64,000 nt of DNA, from the NCBI RefSeq assembly GCF_004137855.1, contig NZ_QBKB01000002.1:1089277-1153276 (forward strand). The letters run 5' to 3'. The translations under genes and the position numbers were made by a program. Every line of letters begins with the position of its first letter. Within the stretch, counting starts at the first letter, position 1. Below are positions 37,886 to 49,778 of this stretch, piece after piece. Below the pieces are notes generated by a model. It was given only the letters and a program-made list of their open reading frames with translations. It was not told the DNA's origin and made no database searches. This stretch comes from Methanohalophilus profundi. Lineage in GTDB: Archaea > Halobacteriota > Methanosarcinia > Methanosarcinales > Methanosarcinaceae.

Positions 37886-39214
37886 ATGAAAATTGTCATT
37901 ATAGGTGCAGGGGAAGTTGGCTATCATATAGCAAAATCATTGTATCTGGAAAATGATATTGTTGTCATCGATGATGATGAAGATGCCTGCCAGAGAGCGG
38001 ATGAACTTGACGTTCAGGTAATCAAGGGCAATGGTGCAAACGCTACAATTCTTGAAAAAGTTTTGATCGGTGCCGATCTTCTTCTGGCTTTAACAGGTGA
38101 TGATGAGATAAATATTGTCGCCTGTATGGCAACTAAATTGATAAAGCAATCCAGTAAGACCTTTAAAACCATGGCACGGGTCAGTAATCCTGATTATATA
38201 GACAGGCCGGTAGCCAAACGTACCCAGGTTGGTATCGATGTAATGATATGTCCTGAACTCGCGCTTGCATCGGAGATTGCTGATATTCTTTCTATACCTT
38301 CTGCGATTGATTCGGAGTCATTTGCCGATGGAAAAATAAAAATGATGGAATTTGTTGTCAAAGAAGACAGCCATCTTGTAGATAAACACATCCGTGATAT
38401 AGGCTTATTTGACTGCTGTATTGTAAGCGCCCTTTTCAGGGGTTCACAAATTATTATCCCCCATGGTGACGATCTTATCCGTGCAGAAGATCACATTGTC
38501 ATTATCGGTGAAAAATCTGCAATGAAAAATATATCTTCTTTTTTTGGAAAGATCAAAAAAAATACTGCTATGATTATTGGTGGCGGAATCGTTGGACTTT
38601 ATCTGGCACAGTTGCTTGAAACGACTGATATGAAAATAAAGATTATAGAAAAAGACAGACAGCGATCTGAAATGGTAGCTGATCACCTCAAAAAAACTCT
38701 TGTGCTTCGGGGGGATGGTTCTGATCTTAGTCTCCTCAAAGAGGAAGGTGTGGGGGAAATGGATGTGGTAATATCTGTTACAGACAGTGATGAAAAAAAT
38801 TTGCTCTGCTCTCTTTTGGCCAAACAAATGGGTACAAAGAAGGTGATAGTAAGAGCAGATCATTTTGATTATGTACCTTTATTTGAAATGGTTGGTGTAG
38901 ATCGTGCTGTAAGTCCCAGGGAAGCAACGATTAATGAAGTACTCAAACTCACGATGGGTACAGGAATAGAGGCCCTGACAACTATTGAAGGAGATAAGGC
39001 TGAAATTGTGGAGTACACAGTTTCTAAAAAATCAAAAATAAACGGCAAGTTTCTCAAAAATGTGAACTTTCCGGAGGGTTCAATTGCAAGTATGGTTATC
39101 AATGACGACTCAACTATTGTTCCCCGTGGAAATTACAAGGTAAAAGAAGGAGATCATATTCTTGCATTTTCTATACCTTCTGTACTTCCAGATGTAGAAA
39201 AACTGTTCAAATGA
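37886..39214 (+). CDS. trkA: Trk potassium uptake regulator TrkA
   Basis: 442 residues. Two Rossmann NAD(H)-binding RCK-N domains start at MKIVIIGAGEVGYHIA and AMIIGGGIVGLYLA. Each is followed by a TrkA-C domain (residues about 140-215 and 365-440). A peripheral membrane protein that gates the TrkH channel encoded 9 bases downstream. Complete. Confidence 0.92.
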   Translation: MKIVIIGAGEVGYHIAKSLYLENDIVVIDDDEDACQRADELDVQVIKGNGANATILEKVLIGADLLLALTGDDEINIVACMATKLIKQSSKTFKTMARVSNPDYIDRPVAKRTQVGIDVMICPELALASEIADILSIPSAIDSESFADGKIKMMEFVVKEDSHLVDKHIRDIGLFDCCIVSALFRGSQIIIPHGDDLIRAEDHIVIIGEKSAMKNISSFFGKIKKNTAMIIGGGIVGLYLAQLLETTDMKIKIIEKDRQRSEMVADHLKKTLVLRGDGSDLSLLKEEGVGEMDVVISVTDSDEKNLLCSLLAKQMGTKKVIVRADHFDYVPLFEMVGVDRAVSPREATINEVLKLTMGTGIEALTTIEGDKAEIVEYTVSKKSKINGKFLKNVNFPEGSIASMVINDDSTIVPRGNYKVKEGDHILAFSIPSVLPDVEKLFK

Positions 39215-39223
39215 GGTATTTGC

Positions 39224-40660
39224 ATGAAATTCAAAGTTGTAATGGGTGTTCTGGGCACTTTACTATGGCTTCTTGGATTACTGATGCTCATCCCTCTTTT
39301 TGTAGATATGTATTATGGTGAATCCCCCCAGACATTCGCTATAGCTTTTACGATAACAATGATAGCAGGTACGGTTTTTGCTTTCAGGATAGAGCCTGCA
39401 AAAGAAGACTGGGAGCTTAAGGAAGGTTTCATGATTGTTGCTTTTGGGTGGCTGGCAGCAGCAATTTTCGGTGCAATACCCTTTGTTCTTGAAGGAATGA
39501 CTCCAATCAATGCTTTTTTTGAATCCATGTCCGGTTTTACTACTACCGGAGCTACAGTGATGGTGGATATTGAAAGTTATAGTAAGGGTCTTTTATTATG
39601 GAGGTCTATGATTCAGTGGCTTGGTGGAATGGGTATAATTATGCTTTTTATAGCTATTCTGCCCAAATTGGGTGTGCGGCGGCAATGTTCAGGGCTGAAG
39701 TACCTGGTCCCCAGGAGGACAAATTGCGTCCTCGCATTAGAGAGACCGCAAAGATCCTATGGATGGTATATGTGGCTATTTCCGTTGTAGAATGTGTAGC
39801 ACTCTACCTTGCCGGACTAAACCTGTATGACGCTGTCACTCACACTTTTACGACCATGGCATGTGGGGGTTTTTCACCTTATGGAGATAGCATAGCTGCT
39901 TTTAACAGTCCGGTTGTGGAAGGTATAATATGTTTCTTTATGTTCCTTGCAGGTGCAATTTTGCACTGCATTACAGAATGTTCTATGTGGATAAAGGTAG
40001 TCTTTTAAAAGATGACGAATTCAAATTCTATACTTTAATTGTTGCAATTGCAACTTCAATTCTTACCCTTCTTCTTTTCAAAGACCAGGTTTATGATCTG
40101 GGTACTTCTTTCAGGTATTCTGTGTTTCAGGTACTATCTCTTCTGACAACTACCGGCTATGCAACTGTTGATTTTAATCAAGGCCAGATTCAGGCAGGAT
40201 GCTTTTATTTATAGTGATGTTTTTTGGCGGATGTGCCGGCTCGACTGGGGGCGGAATTAAGATTGTACGTATCCTTATTCTTTTAAGGTATGCAAACAGG
40301 GAACTTTTCAAAGCTGTTCACCCGAAAGCTGTGCGTATTATTCGTTTCAATGGAAAAGCAGTACCTGACGATGTAATGCATTCCATTGTATCTTTTGTTA
40401 TAATTTATTTCATCCTTTTTTTCGTAAGCTCAAGTCTGCTTTCGATGATGGGAATGGATGTTTTTAGTTCATTGAGTGCATCCATAGCAACATTGGGTAA
40501 CATTGGGCCGGCTTTCAATCTTTTCGGACCGATGGCAAATTATGATTTGTTGCCTTTTATGGGTAAATTATTGCTTGTTTTGAATATGTGGATTGGCAGA
40601 TTGGAAGTATTTACAGTGATGGTAATGCTAACTTCTGCTTTCTGGAAAAATGAAATATAA
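39224..40660 (+). CDS. trkH: Trk potassium transporter TrkH, three frameshifts
   Basis: Membrane K+ channel subunit, about 479 residues after repair. The four pore loops are FTTTGATVM, FTTMACGGFS, LTTTGYATVDF and the region SIATLGNIGPAF. Single bases are missing near 39677, near 39957 (AGANFALHYRMFYV restored) and near 40182 (DFNQWPDSGRMLLF restored). A product in three pieces would not work, so either the sequence has errors or the gene is dead. The intact trkA next door and normal conservation after each break favour error. Confidence 0.85.
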
Positions 40661-40696
40661 TAAACCCTATTTCATTTTATTATGGATGATGTGGTG

Positions 40697-41611
40697 ATGG
40701 CCTATTGAACCTGTAATCGTTGCGAAAAATTTACACAAGAATTTTGGAAACTTTGTGGCTGTTGATGATGTCAGTTTTGAAGTAAATAAAGGTGAACTGT
40801 TCGGTTTTCTGGGACCCAACGGAGCCGGCAAGACTACTGCAATGCGGATTATACAATGTGTGTCTCCTCCCGGCGGAGCAGTCTCAAAGTCTTCGATATG
40901 GATGTAACACGTGACCAGCGCAAAATCAAAAATTTAATGGGAGTTGTACCTCAGGAAAACAATCTGGACATCGATTTTTCCGTTTACAAGAATCTCTATG
41001 TATATTCACGTTACTTTGATATACCCAAAAGAAAAGCCGAAAAAAGGATTAATGAATTACTGGATTTTGTGCAGCTCAATGAAAAAAAGGATACAATGAC
41101 CGATCTTCTCTCCGGTGGCATGAAAAGGAGACTTATTCTTGCCAGGGCGCTTGTGAATGAACCCCGGTTACTGATCCTGGATGAACCCACAGTGGGCCTG
41201 GATCCACAGTCCAGGCATGTAATGTGGGATAAACTGCGCAGTCTCAAAAAACAGGGAGTTACTATTGTAATGACCACCCATTACCTGGAAGAGGCCGCCC
41301 AGCTGTGTGACAGGCTGGTTATAATGGATTATGGCAATATTCTTGTGGAAGGCAGTCCGTCATCGATAATAAAGGAGTATATCGGTACGGATATAGTAGA
41401 AGCTGAAAATACCCCTGAAGTGATAGCCTGTCTTGAAAAAAGCAATGCAATGTATGAACAGGCAGGGGATATGGTCCAGATTTATACCAATGATCCTCAC
41501 GACATTACTGAACATCTTTTTAGTGAATGCAGGCTGGGTAAGATTACCGCAAGGGCTGCAACACTGGAGGACGTGTTCCTTAAACTTACAGGGAGGAAGT
41601 TGCGGGAATGA
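40697..41611 (+). CDS. ABC transporter ATPase, two frameshifts
   Basis: Drug/Nod-factor-type exporter ATPase, about 304 residues. Walker [10 protein letters not shown], signature LSGGMKRRL, Walker [14 protein letters not shown]. The start is ATG 40697: one extra C at 40701-40702 hides it, and without it the N-terminus reads [18 protein letters not shown] second break lies near 40878-40882 (one base missing). Its stop overlaps the ATG of the permease gene (ATGA), so the two form an exporter unit. Confidence 0.85.
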
Positions 41612-42393
41612 TGTCGTATTTTGCCCTGCCTGATATTACCCCGCGTGTCCTGAAAGTCTGGATGCGCAACCGGGATGTATTCATGACCACCTTGACGGTG
41701 AACTTCCTCCCGCCCCTGGTGGAACCTATCCTGTACCTGTTTGCCCTGGGATTTGGATTGGGTAACTACATCAATGAAATCGAAGGTGTACCCTATACAA
41801 AGTTCATTGCCCCTGCCCTGATATCGGTTTCCATGATGTTTGCCGGTTTTTATGAATGTACCTTCGGCTCCTATGTGCGGATGTATTACCAGAAAACCTT
41901 TGATGCCATTATTGCAACTCCCCTGAACATAGATGAAGTCATAGCTGGGGAACTACTCTGGGGAGCGACGCGGGGTGTGATCAATGCCAGTATTATCCTG
42001 CCGATCCTGTCAATTTTTGGCCTGGCTGTCTATCCGCATTCCCTGCTGGTAATCCCCTTTGCCTTTCTGGCAGGATTGATGTTTTCCTGTATTGCCATGT
42101 GTTTTACGGCAATCACTCCCAATATCAATTCCCTGACCTACCCTTCCATCCTGCTGATAACCCCCATGTTCCTGTTCAGCGGTACCTTTTTCCCGCTATC
42201 CCTGCTCCCGGAGACGGTACAAACCATCGCCCTTGCAATCCTGCCCCTGGCACATATAGTGATCGTTGTCAGGTCCTTGATGAGTGGTATAATAGAGGCT
42301 TCCCTGCTACTGAACATTGCCTGGATGCTTGGAGCAACCCTGCTGGTTTTCCTGCTGTCAATAAACCTTATGAAAAAGAGGCTTATAGTGTAA
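41608..42393 (+). CDS. ABC-2 type permease (NodJ-like)
   Basis: 261 residues with six membrane segments and the ABC-2 signature around FSGTFFPLSLLPETVQ. Partner of the ATPase upstream, from which it is translationally coupled. Export substrate unknown. Complete. Confidence 0.85.
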   Translation: MMSYFALPDITPRVLKVWMRNRDVFMTTLTVNFLPPLVEPILYLFALGFGLGNYINEIEGVPYTKFIAPALISVSMMFAGFYECTFGSYVRMYYQKTFDAIIATPLNIDEVIAGELLWGATRGVINASIILPILSIFGLAVYPHSLLVIPFAFLAGLMFSCIAMCFTAITPNINSLTYPSILLITPMFLFSGTFFPLSLLPETVQTIALAILPLAHIVIVVRSLMSGIIEASLLLNIAWMLGATLLVFLLSINLMKKRLIV

Positions 42394-42430
42394 TAGACCA
42401 AGAATTACACGTTTGCCGGATAGATTACCA

Positions 42431-45076
42431 ATGAGCAAGATTACACCTGCGATGCAACAGTATTATGCTGCCAAGGAGCAACATCCCGATTCCCTGATAT
42501 TCTTCCGTATGGGGGATTTCTATGAATCCTTCGGGGAGGATGCAAAGACCATCGCACAGGAACTTGATATAACTCTCACCACCCGCGGTAAGGGAAAAGA
42601 AGGGGAAAAAATGCCCCTGGCAGGATTTCCCTATCATGCGGTGGATAATTATCTTCCCAGATTGGTCAGGAAAGGCTACAAGGTAGCAGTATGTGAGCAG
42701 CTGGAAGATCCCAAAAAGGCTAAAGGAGTTGTCAAACGGGGAGTGGTGCGTGTGGTAACCCCCGGGACTGTTATCGATCCTTCCATGCTTTCTGATCCCT
42801 CGAACAATTACCTGATGGCAATTGCCGGCAGGGGTCAGGATTTTGGTGTGGCCTTTTTGGATGTATCCACAGGAGAATTCCTGACTACCCAGATCAACGA
42901 TCAACCTCCCTTTGACGGAATTGCGGGAGAGGTGGCCCGAATGCGACCTGCCGAATGTATTGTCCTTCCCCAGTTAAGGGAAAATGAGGAATTGCAAAGC
43001 AGGTTGGCAGAATTGAAGCTTTCCACCAATGAATTTGATGCTGCTTCCACAGACCCGGACTATGCAAACAGGCATCTATGTGAACATCTGGGTGTCTCCA
43101 CCCTGGAAGGCATGGGTTGTGCCGGGCTTGCCTTTGCAAAAATGGCGGCCAGCTGTGCCCTGGAATATGCCCTGGAAACCCAGATGCGGGAATTAAACCA
43201 TGTCCAGTCCCTTCATACCTATTCATCCTCCGAATTCATGATACTGGATTCCATTACACTGCGTAATCTGGAAGTTGTGAGAAATGTCCGGGGGGAGGGA
43301 AGGGATACTACTATTCTCCAGGTACTGGATGAGACCAAAACGCCCATGGGAAGCCGTCTGCTTCAGAAATGGATCCTCAAGCCCCTGCTTGATGTCTCCC
43401 ATATAAATAAACGGCTGGATGCCGTGGAGGAATTGTCTGATAACACCCTGTTGAGATTTGATGTGCGCTCCCATCTCTCTTATGTAAAGGATGTGGAGAG
43501 GCTTGTGGGCAGGGTTGTTTATGGTAATTCCAATGCCAGGGACCTTGTTGCTCTCAAAAAATCCCTGCAATCTGTGCCCTCTCTCCTGGAAACCCTGGAG
43601 GGGGAGCATAAGACAATGCTTGCCCGGATAGTACAGGGAATGGAAGATTTCAGGGAAATCGATACTCTTACCGAACTGATTGACCGGGCTATCGTGGAGG
43701 AGCCACCTCTTTCTGTACGGGAAGGCGGGCTGATCAAACCCGGCTACAGCGAGGAGCTGGATGAACTGAAGGAAACCTCCAGTAATGCCAAATCCTGGAT
43801 TGCCTCATTCCAGCAGAAGGAGAGGGACAGGACCGGGATCAAATCCCTTAAGGTAGGCTACAACAAGGTGATAGGTTACTATCTGGAGGTCACCAAACCC
43901 AATATTCCCCATGTGCCTGATGATTACATTCGCAAACAGACAATGACCAATGCCGAGCGATTTTACACCCCCCAGCTCAAGGACTGGGAAGGCAAAATCC
44001 TGTCTGCCGATGAGAAAAGGGTGGCACTGGAATATGAACTGTTCAATGAAGTAATCTCGGTGGTAGCAAATCATTCGAAACAGTTGCAGGAGATGGCAGT
44101 ATTGCTGGGAGAGCTGGACGTTTTGGCCTCCCTGGCAGAGGTTGCGGTGAACAATAATTATGTGCGTCCTTCCATTACCGATGACTGTAGGGTACTGATA
44201 CGGGAAGGCAGGCATCCTGTTGTGGAAAATTCGGTTGATGGAGGATTTGTTCCCAATGACGTGGAAATGGATTGTTCTGATGAGCAGTTCCTCCTTATAA
44301 CGGGCCCCAATATGGCGGGTAAATCCACATACATGAGACAGGTCGCCCTGATTGTCATAATGGCCCAGGCGGGATCCTTTGTACCTGCTTCCCATGCATC
44401 GGTGGGTATCGTGGACAGGATATTCACCCGTGTGGGGGCTTTTGATGACCTGGCAAGCGGACAGAGTACTTTCATGGTGGAAATGGTGGAACTTGCCAAT
44501 ATCCTGAATAATTCCACTCCGAAAAGCCTGGTGCTGCTGGATGAGATCGGCAGGGGGACCAGTACCTATGACGGTTACAGCATAGCCAAGGCTGTTGTGG
44601 AGTATATCCATAACAAGGGCCGCCAGGGTGTACGCTCCCTTTTTGCTACCCATTATCACCAGCTGACCGAGATCGCTGAATCGCTCAAGAGGGTTAAGAA
44701 TTATCATATAGCGGTCAAGGAGGACGGAGATGATCTTGTCTTCCTGCGCAAGATCGTACCCGGTGCCACTGACAAAAGTTATGGAATCCATGTGGCCAGA
44801 CTTGCAGGGGTTCCTCATAAAGTGACCAAGAGGGCGCAGTCGATCCTGGAAGATATTGAAAGTGAGAGTGTGATCAGCAGGGAAAGTGAAGGTTCCAGAA
44901 AACGCAAGAGTAGTGCCAAGTATACCCAGCTTTTGCTGGTAGACCCGGAAAATAGTGGTGAGAAGGATTTTGATCCGGTTGCAGAGGAAATAAGGGACCT
45001 GGATATCAATAATCTTACTCCAATGGAAGCGTTGAACAGGCTACATGCTATACAGAAAAAACTGAAGGAGAGTTGA
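42431..45076 (+). CDS. mutS: DNA mismatch repair protein MutS
   Basis: 881 residues. The mismatch-reading motif is [15 protein letters not shown] (Phe-x-Glu in FYESF). Domains II to IV are present, and the ATPase has Walker [15 protein letters not shown] and Walker [16 protein letters not shown]. The start is taken at ATG 42431 ([12 protein letters not shown]); an upstream TTG frame adds six residues. Uninterrupted. MutS of this type is found in methanosarcina-like archaea and is usually thought to have come from bacteria. Overlaps mutL. Confidence 0.95.
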   Translation: MSKITPAMQQYYAAKEQHPDSLIFFRMGDFYESFGEDAKTIAQELDITLTTRGKGKEGEKMPLAGFPYHAVDNYLPRLVRKGYKVAVCEQLEDPKKAKGVVKRGVVRVVTPGTVIDPSMLSDPSNNYLMAIAGRGQDFGVAFLDVSTGEFLTTQINDQPPFDGIAGEVARMRPAECIVLPQLRENEELQSRLAELKLSTNEFDAASTDPDYANRHLCEHLGVSTLEGMGCAGLAFAKMAASCALEYALETQMRELNHVQSLHTYSSSEFMILDSITLRNLEVVRNVRGEGRDTTILQVLDETKTPMGSRLLQKWILKPLLDVSHINKRLDAVEELSDNTLLRFDVRSHLSYVKDVERLVGRVVYGNSNARDLVALKKSLQSVPSLLETLEGEHKTMLARIVQGMEDFREIDTLTELIDRAIVEEPPLSVREGGLIKPGYSEELDELKETSSNAKSWIASFQQKERDRTGIKSLKVGYNKVIGYYLEVTKPNIPHVPDDYIRKQTMTNAERFYTPQLKDWEGKILSADEKRVALEYELFNEVISVVANHSKQLQEMAVLLGELDVLASLAEVAVNNNYVRPSITDDCRVLIREGRHPVVENSVDGGFVPNDVEMDCSDEQFLLITGPNMAGKSTYMRQVALIVIMAQAGSFVPASHASVGIVDRIFTRVGAFDDLASGQSTFMVEMVELANILNNSTPKSLVLLDEIGRGTSTYDGYSIAKAVVEYIHNKGRQGVRSLFATHYHQLTEIAESLKRVKNYHIAVKEDGDDLVFLRKIVPGATDKSYGIHVARLAGVPHKVTKRAQSILEDIESESVISRESEGSRKRKSSAKYTQLLLVDPENSGEKDFDPVAEEIRDLDINNLTPMEALNRLHAIQKKLKES

Positions 45077-46870
45077 TGATGGAAAAGCCGGAGCATATCC
45101 ATTTACTTGATGAGGCCACAATCAACCAGATCGCTGCAGGAGAGGTTATAGAAAGACCCGCCTCCGTTGTCAAGGAGTTGATAGACAACTCTCTGGATGC
45201 AGGAGCATCGGATATTCGAGTGGAAATAGGGGGGCCGGATCAAAAAGCATCACCGTAATAGATGATGGCAGCGGGATAGGCCGGGACGAAGTTCCGCTGG
45301 CCTTTACCAAGCATTCCACAAGCAAGATCGAAAGCAAGGATGACCTCCACAGGATAATTACCCTGGGTTTCAGGGGTGAGGCGCTCTCCTCTATTGCGGC
45401 GGTTTCCAGAGTAGAACTTATCAGCAGAACCGCGGATTGCCTTTCGGCTGTAAAAATCGGGGTTGAAGGAGGTCTGGTTGGGGAGGCAACAGAGACCGGA
45501 TCTTCGGTGGGCACACGTGTAGAGGTACGGGACCTGTTCTATAATACACCGGCCAGGCGTAAGTATCTCAAGAGCAAAAGGACCGAACTTTCCCATATAA
45601 CTGATACTGTAACCCGGCAGGCCCTTGGTAACCCGGGGGTGCCTTTACTTTGCTAAATGAAGGCAAGGTGGTGCTGCGTTGTGGGCAAGGTGGACTATTC
45701 GACAGGATGGTACAGGTGCTGGGAGCAGATGTTGCAAGACAGCTGATACCCCTGGAATACAAGGATGACCTGCTATCTCTGTGGGGCTATATCTCAAAAC
45801 CGGGTTATTACCGCAGCAACCGTGAGATGAATTATTTTTTCATTAATGGAAGGAATATATCGTCCCCTGCTATCAGTAATGCCGTGAGACTGGGATATTA
45901 TACCATGCTTCCCAAAGGCCGCTATCCTGCCGCGGTACTTAATGTGAAGATCAATCTGGAGGAGGTGGATGTCAATGTCCATCCGGCAAAACGTTATGTC
46001 AGGCTGAGCAGGGAGAATGAAATAATGGATGGCATCACGGAGGCTGTTGAGCAGGCGCTGAAACAGGAGAAACTGGTACCCGAGGTAAAGCCGCCCCGCA
46101 CCATGACCATGCAGTCATCCCTGGCATCTCCTGAAAAACCAACATCAAGGGAACCTATATCTTCTGAATCTCCTGTTATCCGGGAAAATACCTCTAATTA
46201 CACTGCCCCTCCCAGAGATACCCAGCGCCGGCTCAAAAGCTCAGAAAGGGCCCTGGCAGAAGAAAAAGCTCAACCTGAAAGAGTGGGATCGGGTGTGTCA
46301 GATGCACGTATCCTGGGGCAGGTCAATGACCTCTATATAGTGGCTGAGACCGATGAGGGACTTTTGCTGATAGACCAGCATGCTGCACATGAACGGATAA
46401 TGTATGAACAGATATCCAGGAAAGTAAAACACGACTGGCAGGAACTGATCTCTCCTGTGACAGTTGATCTGACCACCAGGGAAAAAGTGTTACTCGAAGA
46501 ATACATTCCCTATCTGGAAGACCTGGGATTTTCCCTGTCAGAATTCGGTACGCAGACCTATGTGATAACCACCGTTCCCACTGTGATGGGAAAGATAGAG
46601 GACCCTTCGGTTGTGTACGATCTACTGGCTGACCTCTTTGCCCAGGGCAGGGTAAAGGAGAAGAAGGGCATGGAAGATATGTTATGCAAGACAATGGCCT
46701 GCAGGAGTGCCATTAAGGCAGGAGCACCCTGTAATATGGAACAGATGCAAAATTTGCTGGATCAGCTTGAAAAGACCGAGAATCCCTATACATGTCCCCA
46801 TGGCAGACCCACAATGATAACCCTGGGCAAAGCAGAACTGGATAAGCTGTTCAAGCGCACGGGTGTATGA
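45076..46870 (+). CDS. mutL: DNA mismatch repair protein MutL, two frameshifts
   Basis: About 598 residues after repair. GHKL ATPase motifs [35 protein letters not shown] and [11 protein letters not shown]-terminal dimerisation domain with DQHAAHERI and the CPHGRP motif. One G is missing in the six-G run at 45229-45234 (restores [13 protein letters not shown]). One T is missing near 45647 (restores [11 protein letters not shown]). Both are homopolymers. Starts inside the mutS stop (TGATG). It is the partner that licenses repair after MutS binding. Confidence 0.9.
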
Positions 46871-46901
46871 CGCTAATTTTATAACTTTTCAGATGGAGTA
46901 A

Positions 46902-47927
46902 ATGACAATGATTGATCCTGTGAATAAATCCAAAATTCCCGAAGAGTGGCTTGACAAGGCAGCCATGCCACGTGAGGAACTTGTGGAGGGTATAAAGAAC
47001 GGAAGGCTCGTAGTTTTAAGTGATGGTTCTGTCCTCAAGAGAGGTTATACCACCGGGACAACCGCGGCTGCGGCTGCCAAAGCGGCTGTGCTTTCCCTGC
47101 AAGAGCAGGTTAAGACCGTTTCCATACCCACTCCTGTGGGCCTGCGTGCATCTATTGATGTGAAGGAAATGGACAGGGGTTATGCGATGGTGACCAAGGT
47201 CAATAATGACCACGAGTCCGATATAACCCGGGGGCTTGAATTTGTAGGGGATGCCCGTGAAGCAGATTCAATTATAATTAATGCCGGTGAGGGTGTAGGC
47301 ACAGTGACACGCGGGGGCCTGCAGGCTAAAAAGGGGCATCCTGCTATCAATCCCAAACCCCTGCAACAGATTAAGATGGCCGTTTTTGAAGCTGTTGAAC
47401 AACTGGGTCTTAAGGGTGCGGAAGTGGAAATATCCCTGCCCAGAGGAGAAGAAATAGCACGACAGACCCTAAACTCTACTATCGGTGTGGAGGAAGGCAT
47501 TTCCATTCTGGGTACCACGGGGTTTGTAGAACCCTGGAATGACCATCTCGGGGAAATGAAAGGAGATTTGATTCGGTGTTCTGATAAAGTTGTTCTCACA
47601 ACCGGTCGCATAGGTATACGTTATTCCACAATGCTGTTTCCCGATTACACGGTTGTACTTGCAGGCAGCCGCATTTCCGAAGCACTCGAGGCTGCTACAG
47701 GTGATGTCATCATTTGCGGTCTGCCCGGCCTTATCATCAAATGGGGTGACCCGGATGTACTTGAAGGGACGGGTTTTGCTACGGTTGCCGAAATGGTGGA
47801 AATGGAGCCTGAAGGGCAGCACCTGCGCAGAGCCTTTGAAAAAACCGTGGAAAAGGCAAAGGGTGCCCGTGTTGTGATCGTTGATCGTGACGGTACTGTG
47901 CTTATGGATAGCGGGGAAAAGAAATGA
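46902..47927 (+). CDS. cbiD: Cobalt-precorrin-5B C1-methyltransferase CbiD
   Basis: 341 residues. Anaerobic cobalamin pathway enzyme using SAM. The family motif [17 protein letters not shown] is near residue 45; other blocks are [13 protein letters not shown] and [11 protein letters not shown]. Complete. Its stop overlaps cbiE (ATGA). Cobalamin is needed for the methyl-transfer corrinoid proteins seen elsewhere in the window. Confidence 0.94.
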   Translation: MTMIDPVNKSKIPEEWLDKAAMPREELVEGIKNGRLVVLSDGSVLKRGYTTGTTAAAAAKAAVLSLQEQVKTVSIPTPVGLRASIDVKEMDRGYAMVTKVNNDHESDITRGLEFVGDAREADSIIINAGEGVGTVTRGGLQAKKGHPAINPKPLQQIKMAVFEAVEQLGLKGAEVEISLPRGEEIARQTLNSTIGVEEGISILGTTGFVEPWNDHLGEMKGDLIRCSDKVVLTTGRIGIRYSTMLFPDYTVVLAGSRISEALEAATGDVIICGLPGLIIKWGDPDVLEGTGFATVAEMVEMEPEGQHLRRAFEKTVEKAKGARVVIVDRDGTVLMDSGEKK

Positions 47928-48505
47928 TAGTTGTGGGTGTGGGAGTGGGGCCCGGAATGCTCACAGAGCAGGCTATCGAGACAATCGAAAATGCAGGTGA
48001 GGTGTATGGTTCTCCGCGATCTCTTGAGCTCGCCGGTCCCTATATAAAGGGAGAGGCAAAGAAAATAAAGGATTACAAGAACCTGCACCTGCTGGGCGAA
48101 GATGCTGTAGTGCTTTCCACCGGAGATCCCATGTTTTCCGGCCTGGGCAAGTTTGCCGGAGAAGGGGACAGTATAATTCCGGGTATATCCTCGATGCATG
48201 TTGCCTGTGCCAGGACAAAAACGAGTATGAACGGTCTGGCAGTAATTACCGCTCATGGCAGGGATCCCCGTCCTGCAAGAGAGGCTTTTGTTAATGAAAT
48301 CAAACTGGGGAAGAATGTCCTTCTGCTTCCTGCCGAGACTTTCGGGTCCGTGGAAGTTGCCGAAATTCTAGTAGAAATGGGGGTGCAGGCCAGAATATAC
48401 GTCTGTGAAAAACTGGGTTATCCTGAGGAAAGTATAATTGAGGGCACAGTTGACAATCCTCCGATGGCTCAATCAGCTCTTCACTGTCTGCTGGTTGTCA
48501 GATAA
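47924..48505 (+). CDS. cbiE: Cobalt-precorrin-7 C5-methyltransferase CbiE
   Basis: 193 residues of the tetrapyrrole methylase family: N-terminal [20 protein letters not shown] site [12 protein letters not shown]. It acts after CbiD in corrin ring methylation. Translationally coupled to cbiD; cbiT is not adjacent. Confidence 0.92.
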   Translation: MIVVGVGVGPGMLTEQAIETIENAGEVYGSPRSLELAGPYIKGEAKKIKDYKNLHLLGEDAVVLSTGDPMFSGLGKFAGEGDSIIPGISSMHVACARTKTSMNGLAVITAHGRDPRPAREAFVNEIKLGKNVLLLPAETFGSVEVAEILVEMGVQARIYVCEKLGYPEESIIEGTVDNPPMAQSALHCLLVVR

Positions 48506-48587
48506 GAATCCAGCAATTTTGTTTTATTTTTATTGTTTAAAAATTAACTAACTGGTAGACCTTCGTTTTGTGTTGTAATCAAGTTTG

Positions 48588-48673
48588 GTTTACTAAGTAA
48601 CAAGATATTTATACAATAAATTCTCTATGGAATCTATCAACTAACGTGTTGTTTAGTTAAGTTTACTTGTAAA
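48588..48673 (+). promoter_or_regulatory. Promoter of cbiMNQO with flanking imperfect palindromes
   Basis: TATA-like ATATTTATAC at 48605-48614 is flanked by GTTTACTAAGTAAC (48588-48601) and GTTTACTTGTAAA (48661-48673), which share GTTTACT. Between them AACTAA-N8-TTAGTT (48639-48658) is another inverted repeat. A regulator of cobalt or cobalamin supply could bind here. No cobalamin riboswitch-like sequence seen. Confidence 0.45.
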
Positions 48674-48698
48674 ATGTTGCAATTAGGAGTGATATAAT

Positions 48699-49394
48699 AT
48701 GCACATATTCGAAGGATTTCTGCCCTCCCCCTGGTGGCAATTATGGTTTGTATTCTCTATTCCGGTTATAATGTTCGGTATGTATCGTCTCAACAAACTG
48801 GTCTCTGAAAGACGAGATCTCCTGCCTTTACTTGCAGTAGCAGGTGCGTTCATATTCGTCCTGTCTTCCCTGAAGTTACCCTCTGTAACGGGTAGTTCGT
48901 CCCACCCCACGGGAACGGGAATGGCCGCCATAATGTTCGGCCCGGCAGTCACAGCGGTACTGGGTGTAATCGTACTGTTGTACCAGGCCCTTTTCCTGGC
49001 ACATGGCGGCTTGACAACCCTGGGTGCAAATGTGGCTTCAATGGGTATTATTGGTCCGCTAGCTGCATATTTAATCTATAAGGCAGGTATGAAGGCCAAT
49101 ATCAATTTCTATGTGGTGGTTTTCTTTGCGGCTACCTTTGCGGATTGGATTACCTATGTAGTAACATCCACCCAACTTGCCCTGGCGTTCCCGTCGCAAG
49201 CCGGCGGGTTTGTGGGATCTCTCCAAGCCTTTTTGGCGATATTTGCCACCACTCAGGTACCACTGGCTATAATGGAAGGTGCTTTGACTGCATTGATATT
49301 CAAGTATATTATACAGGTCAAGAGCGATGCCCTTGTGGAATTGAAAGTAATCTCTCAGGAAACTGTTAACAAGCTCAGGGGGATTTCTGCATGA
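48699..49394 (+). CDS. cbiM: Cobalt transport protein CbiM
   Basis: 231 residues. The N-terminus MHIFEGFLP keeps the His that coordinates the metal in CbiM/NikM after Met removal. Six to seven membrane segments, with the SGSSSHPTGTG-like block as VTGSSSHPTGTGMAAIM. Substrate-binding S component of an energy-coupling-factor transporter; the CbiN partner and cobalamin genes point to cobalt rather than nickel. Preceded by a 193-base promoter region. Confidence 0.93.
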   Translation: MHIFEGFLPSPWWQLWFVFSIPVIMFGMYRLNKLVSERRDLLPLLAVAGAFIFVLSSLKLPSVTGSSSHPTGTGMAAIMFGPAVTAVLGVIVLLYQALFLAHGGLTTLGANVASMGIIGPLAAYLIYKAGMKANINFYVVVFFAATFADWITYVVTSTQLALAFPSQAGGFVGSLQAFLAIFATTQVPLAIMEGALTALIFKYIIQVKSDALVELKVISQETVNKLRGISA

Positions 49395-49684
49395 AGATCG
49401 GCAAAGGTGAGATAATATTTGCTGTGATCGCTGTACTCTTTATGGCATCCTTTTTCTACGGAATGGCTGCAAACCCGGGTTCTGAGTTCGGGGGTGCAGA
49501 CGGTGCTGCCGAAGGAGTGATCACTGATGTAACGGGTGGTTATGAGCCCTGGGTAGGCAATCTGGGGTTTGAGCCTCCGGGTGGGGAAACTGAAAGTCTC
49601 CTGTTCGCACTGCAGGCAGCCATTGGGGCAGTTGTGATAGGGTACTTCTTTGGTTACTATAAGGGTAAAGGCCGCTCTGACTGA
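49391..49684 (+). CDS. cbiN: Cobalt transport protein CbiN
   Basis: 97 residues. Two membrane segments enclose an acidic extracytoplasmic loop (SEFGGADGAAEG...YEPWVGNLGFEPPGGETESLLF), as in CbiN. Overlaps the cbiM stop by ATGA. A poly-T stretch (49706-49712) follows before cbiQ. Confidence 0.92.
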   Translation: MKIGKGEIIFAVIAVLFMASFFYGMAANPGSEFGGADGAAEGVITDVTGGYEPWVGNLGFEPPGGETESLLFALQAAIGAVVIGYFFGYYKGKGRSD

Positions 49685-49778
49685 TTAGCCTTTAACCTCC
49701 TTTCCTTTTTTTGACGACATATATTAATATCTAAAAATCAATTTTGCGCACTACAATTCATATACGGAAATTTTTATT

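Noticed and set aside
39598..40214. Several separate small membrane proteins in the trkH region
   Set aside because: Each piece is a consecutive part of TrkH with the next pore loop; single-base repairs join them.
48506..48698. Cobalamin riboswitch before cbiM
   Set aside because: No B12-box-like sequence; only palindromes and a TATA box are visible.
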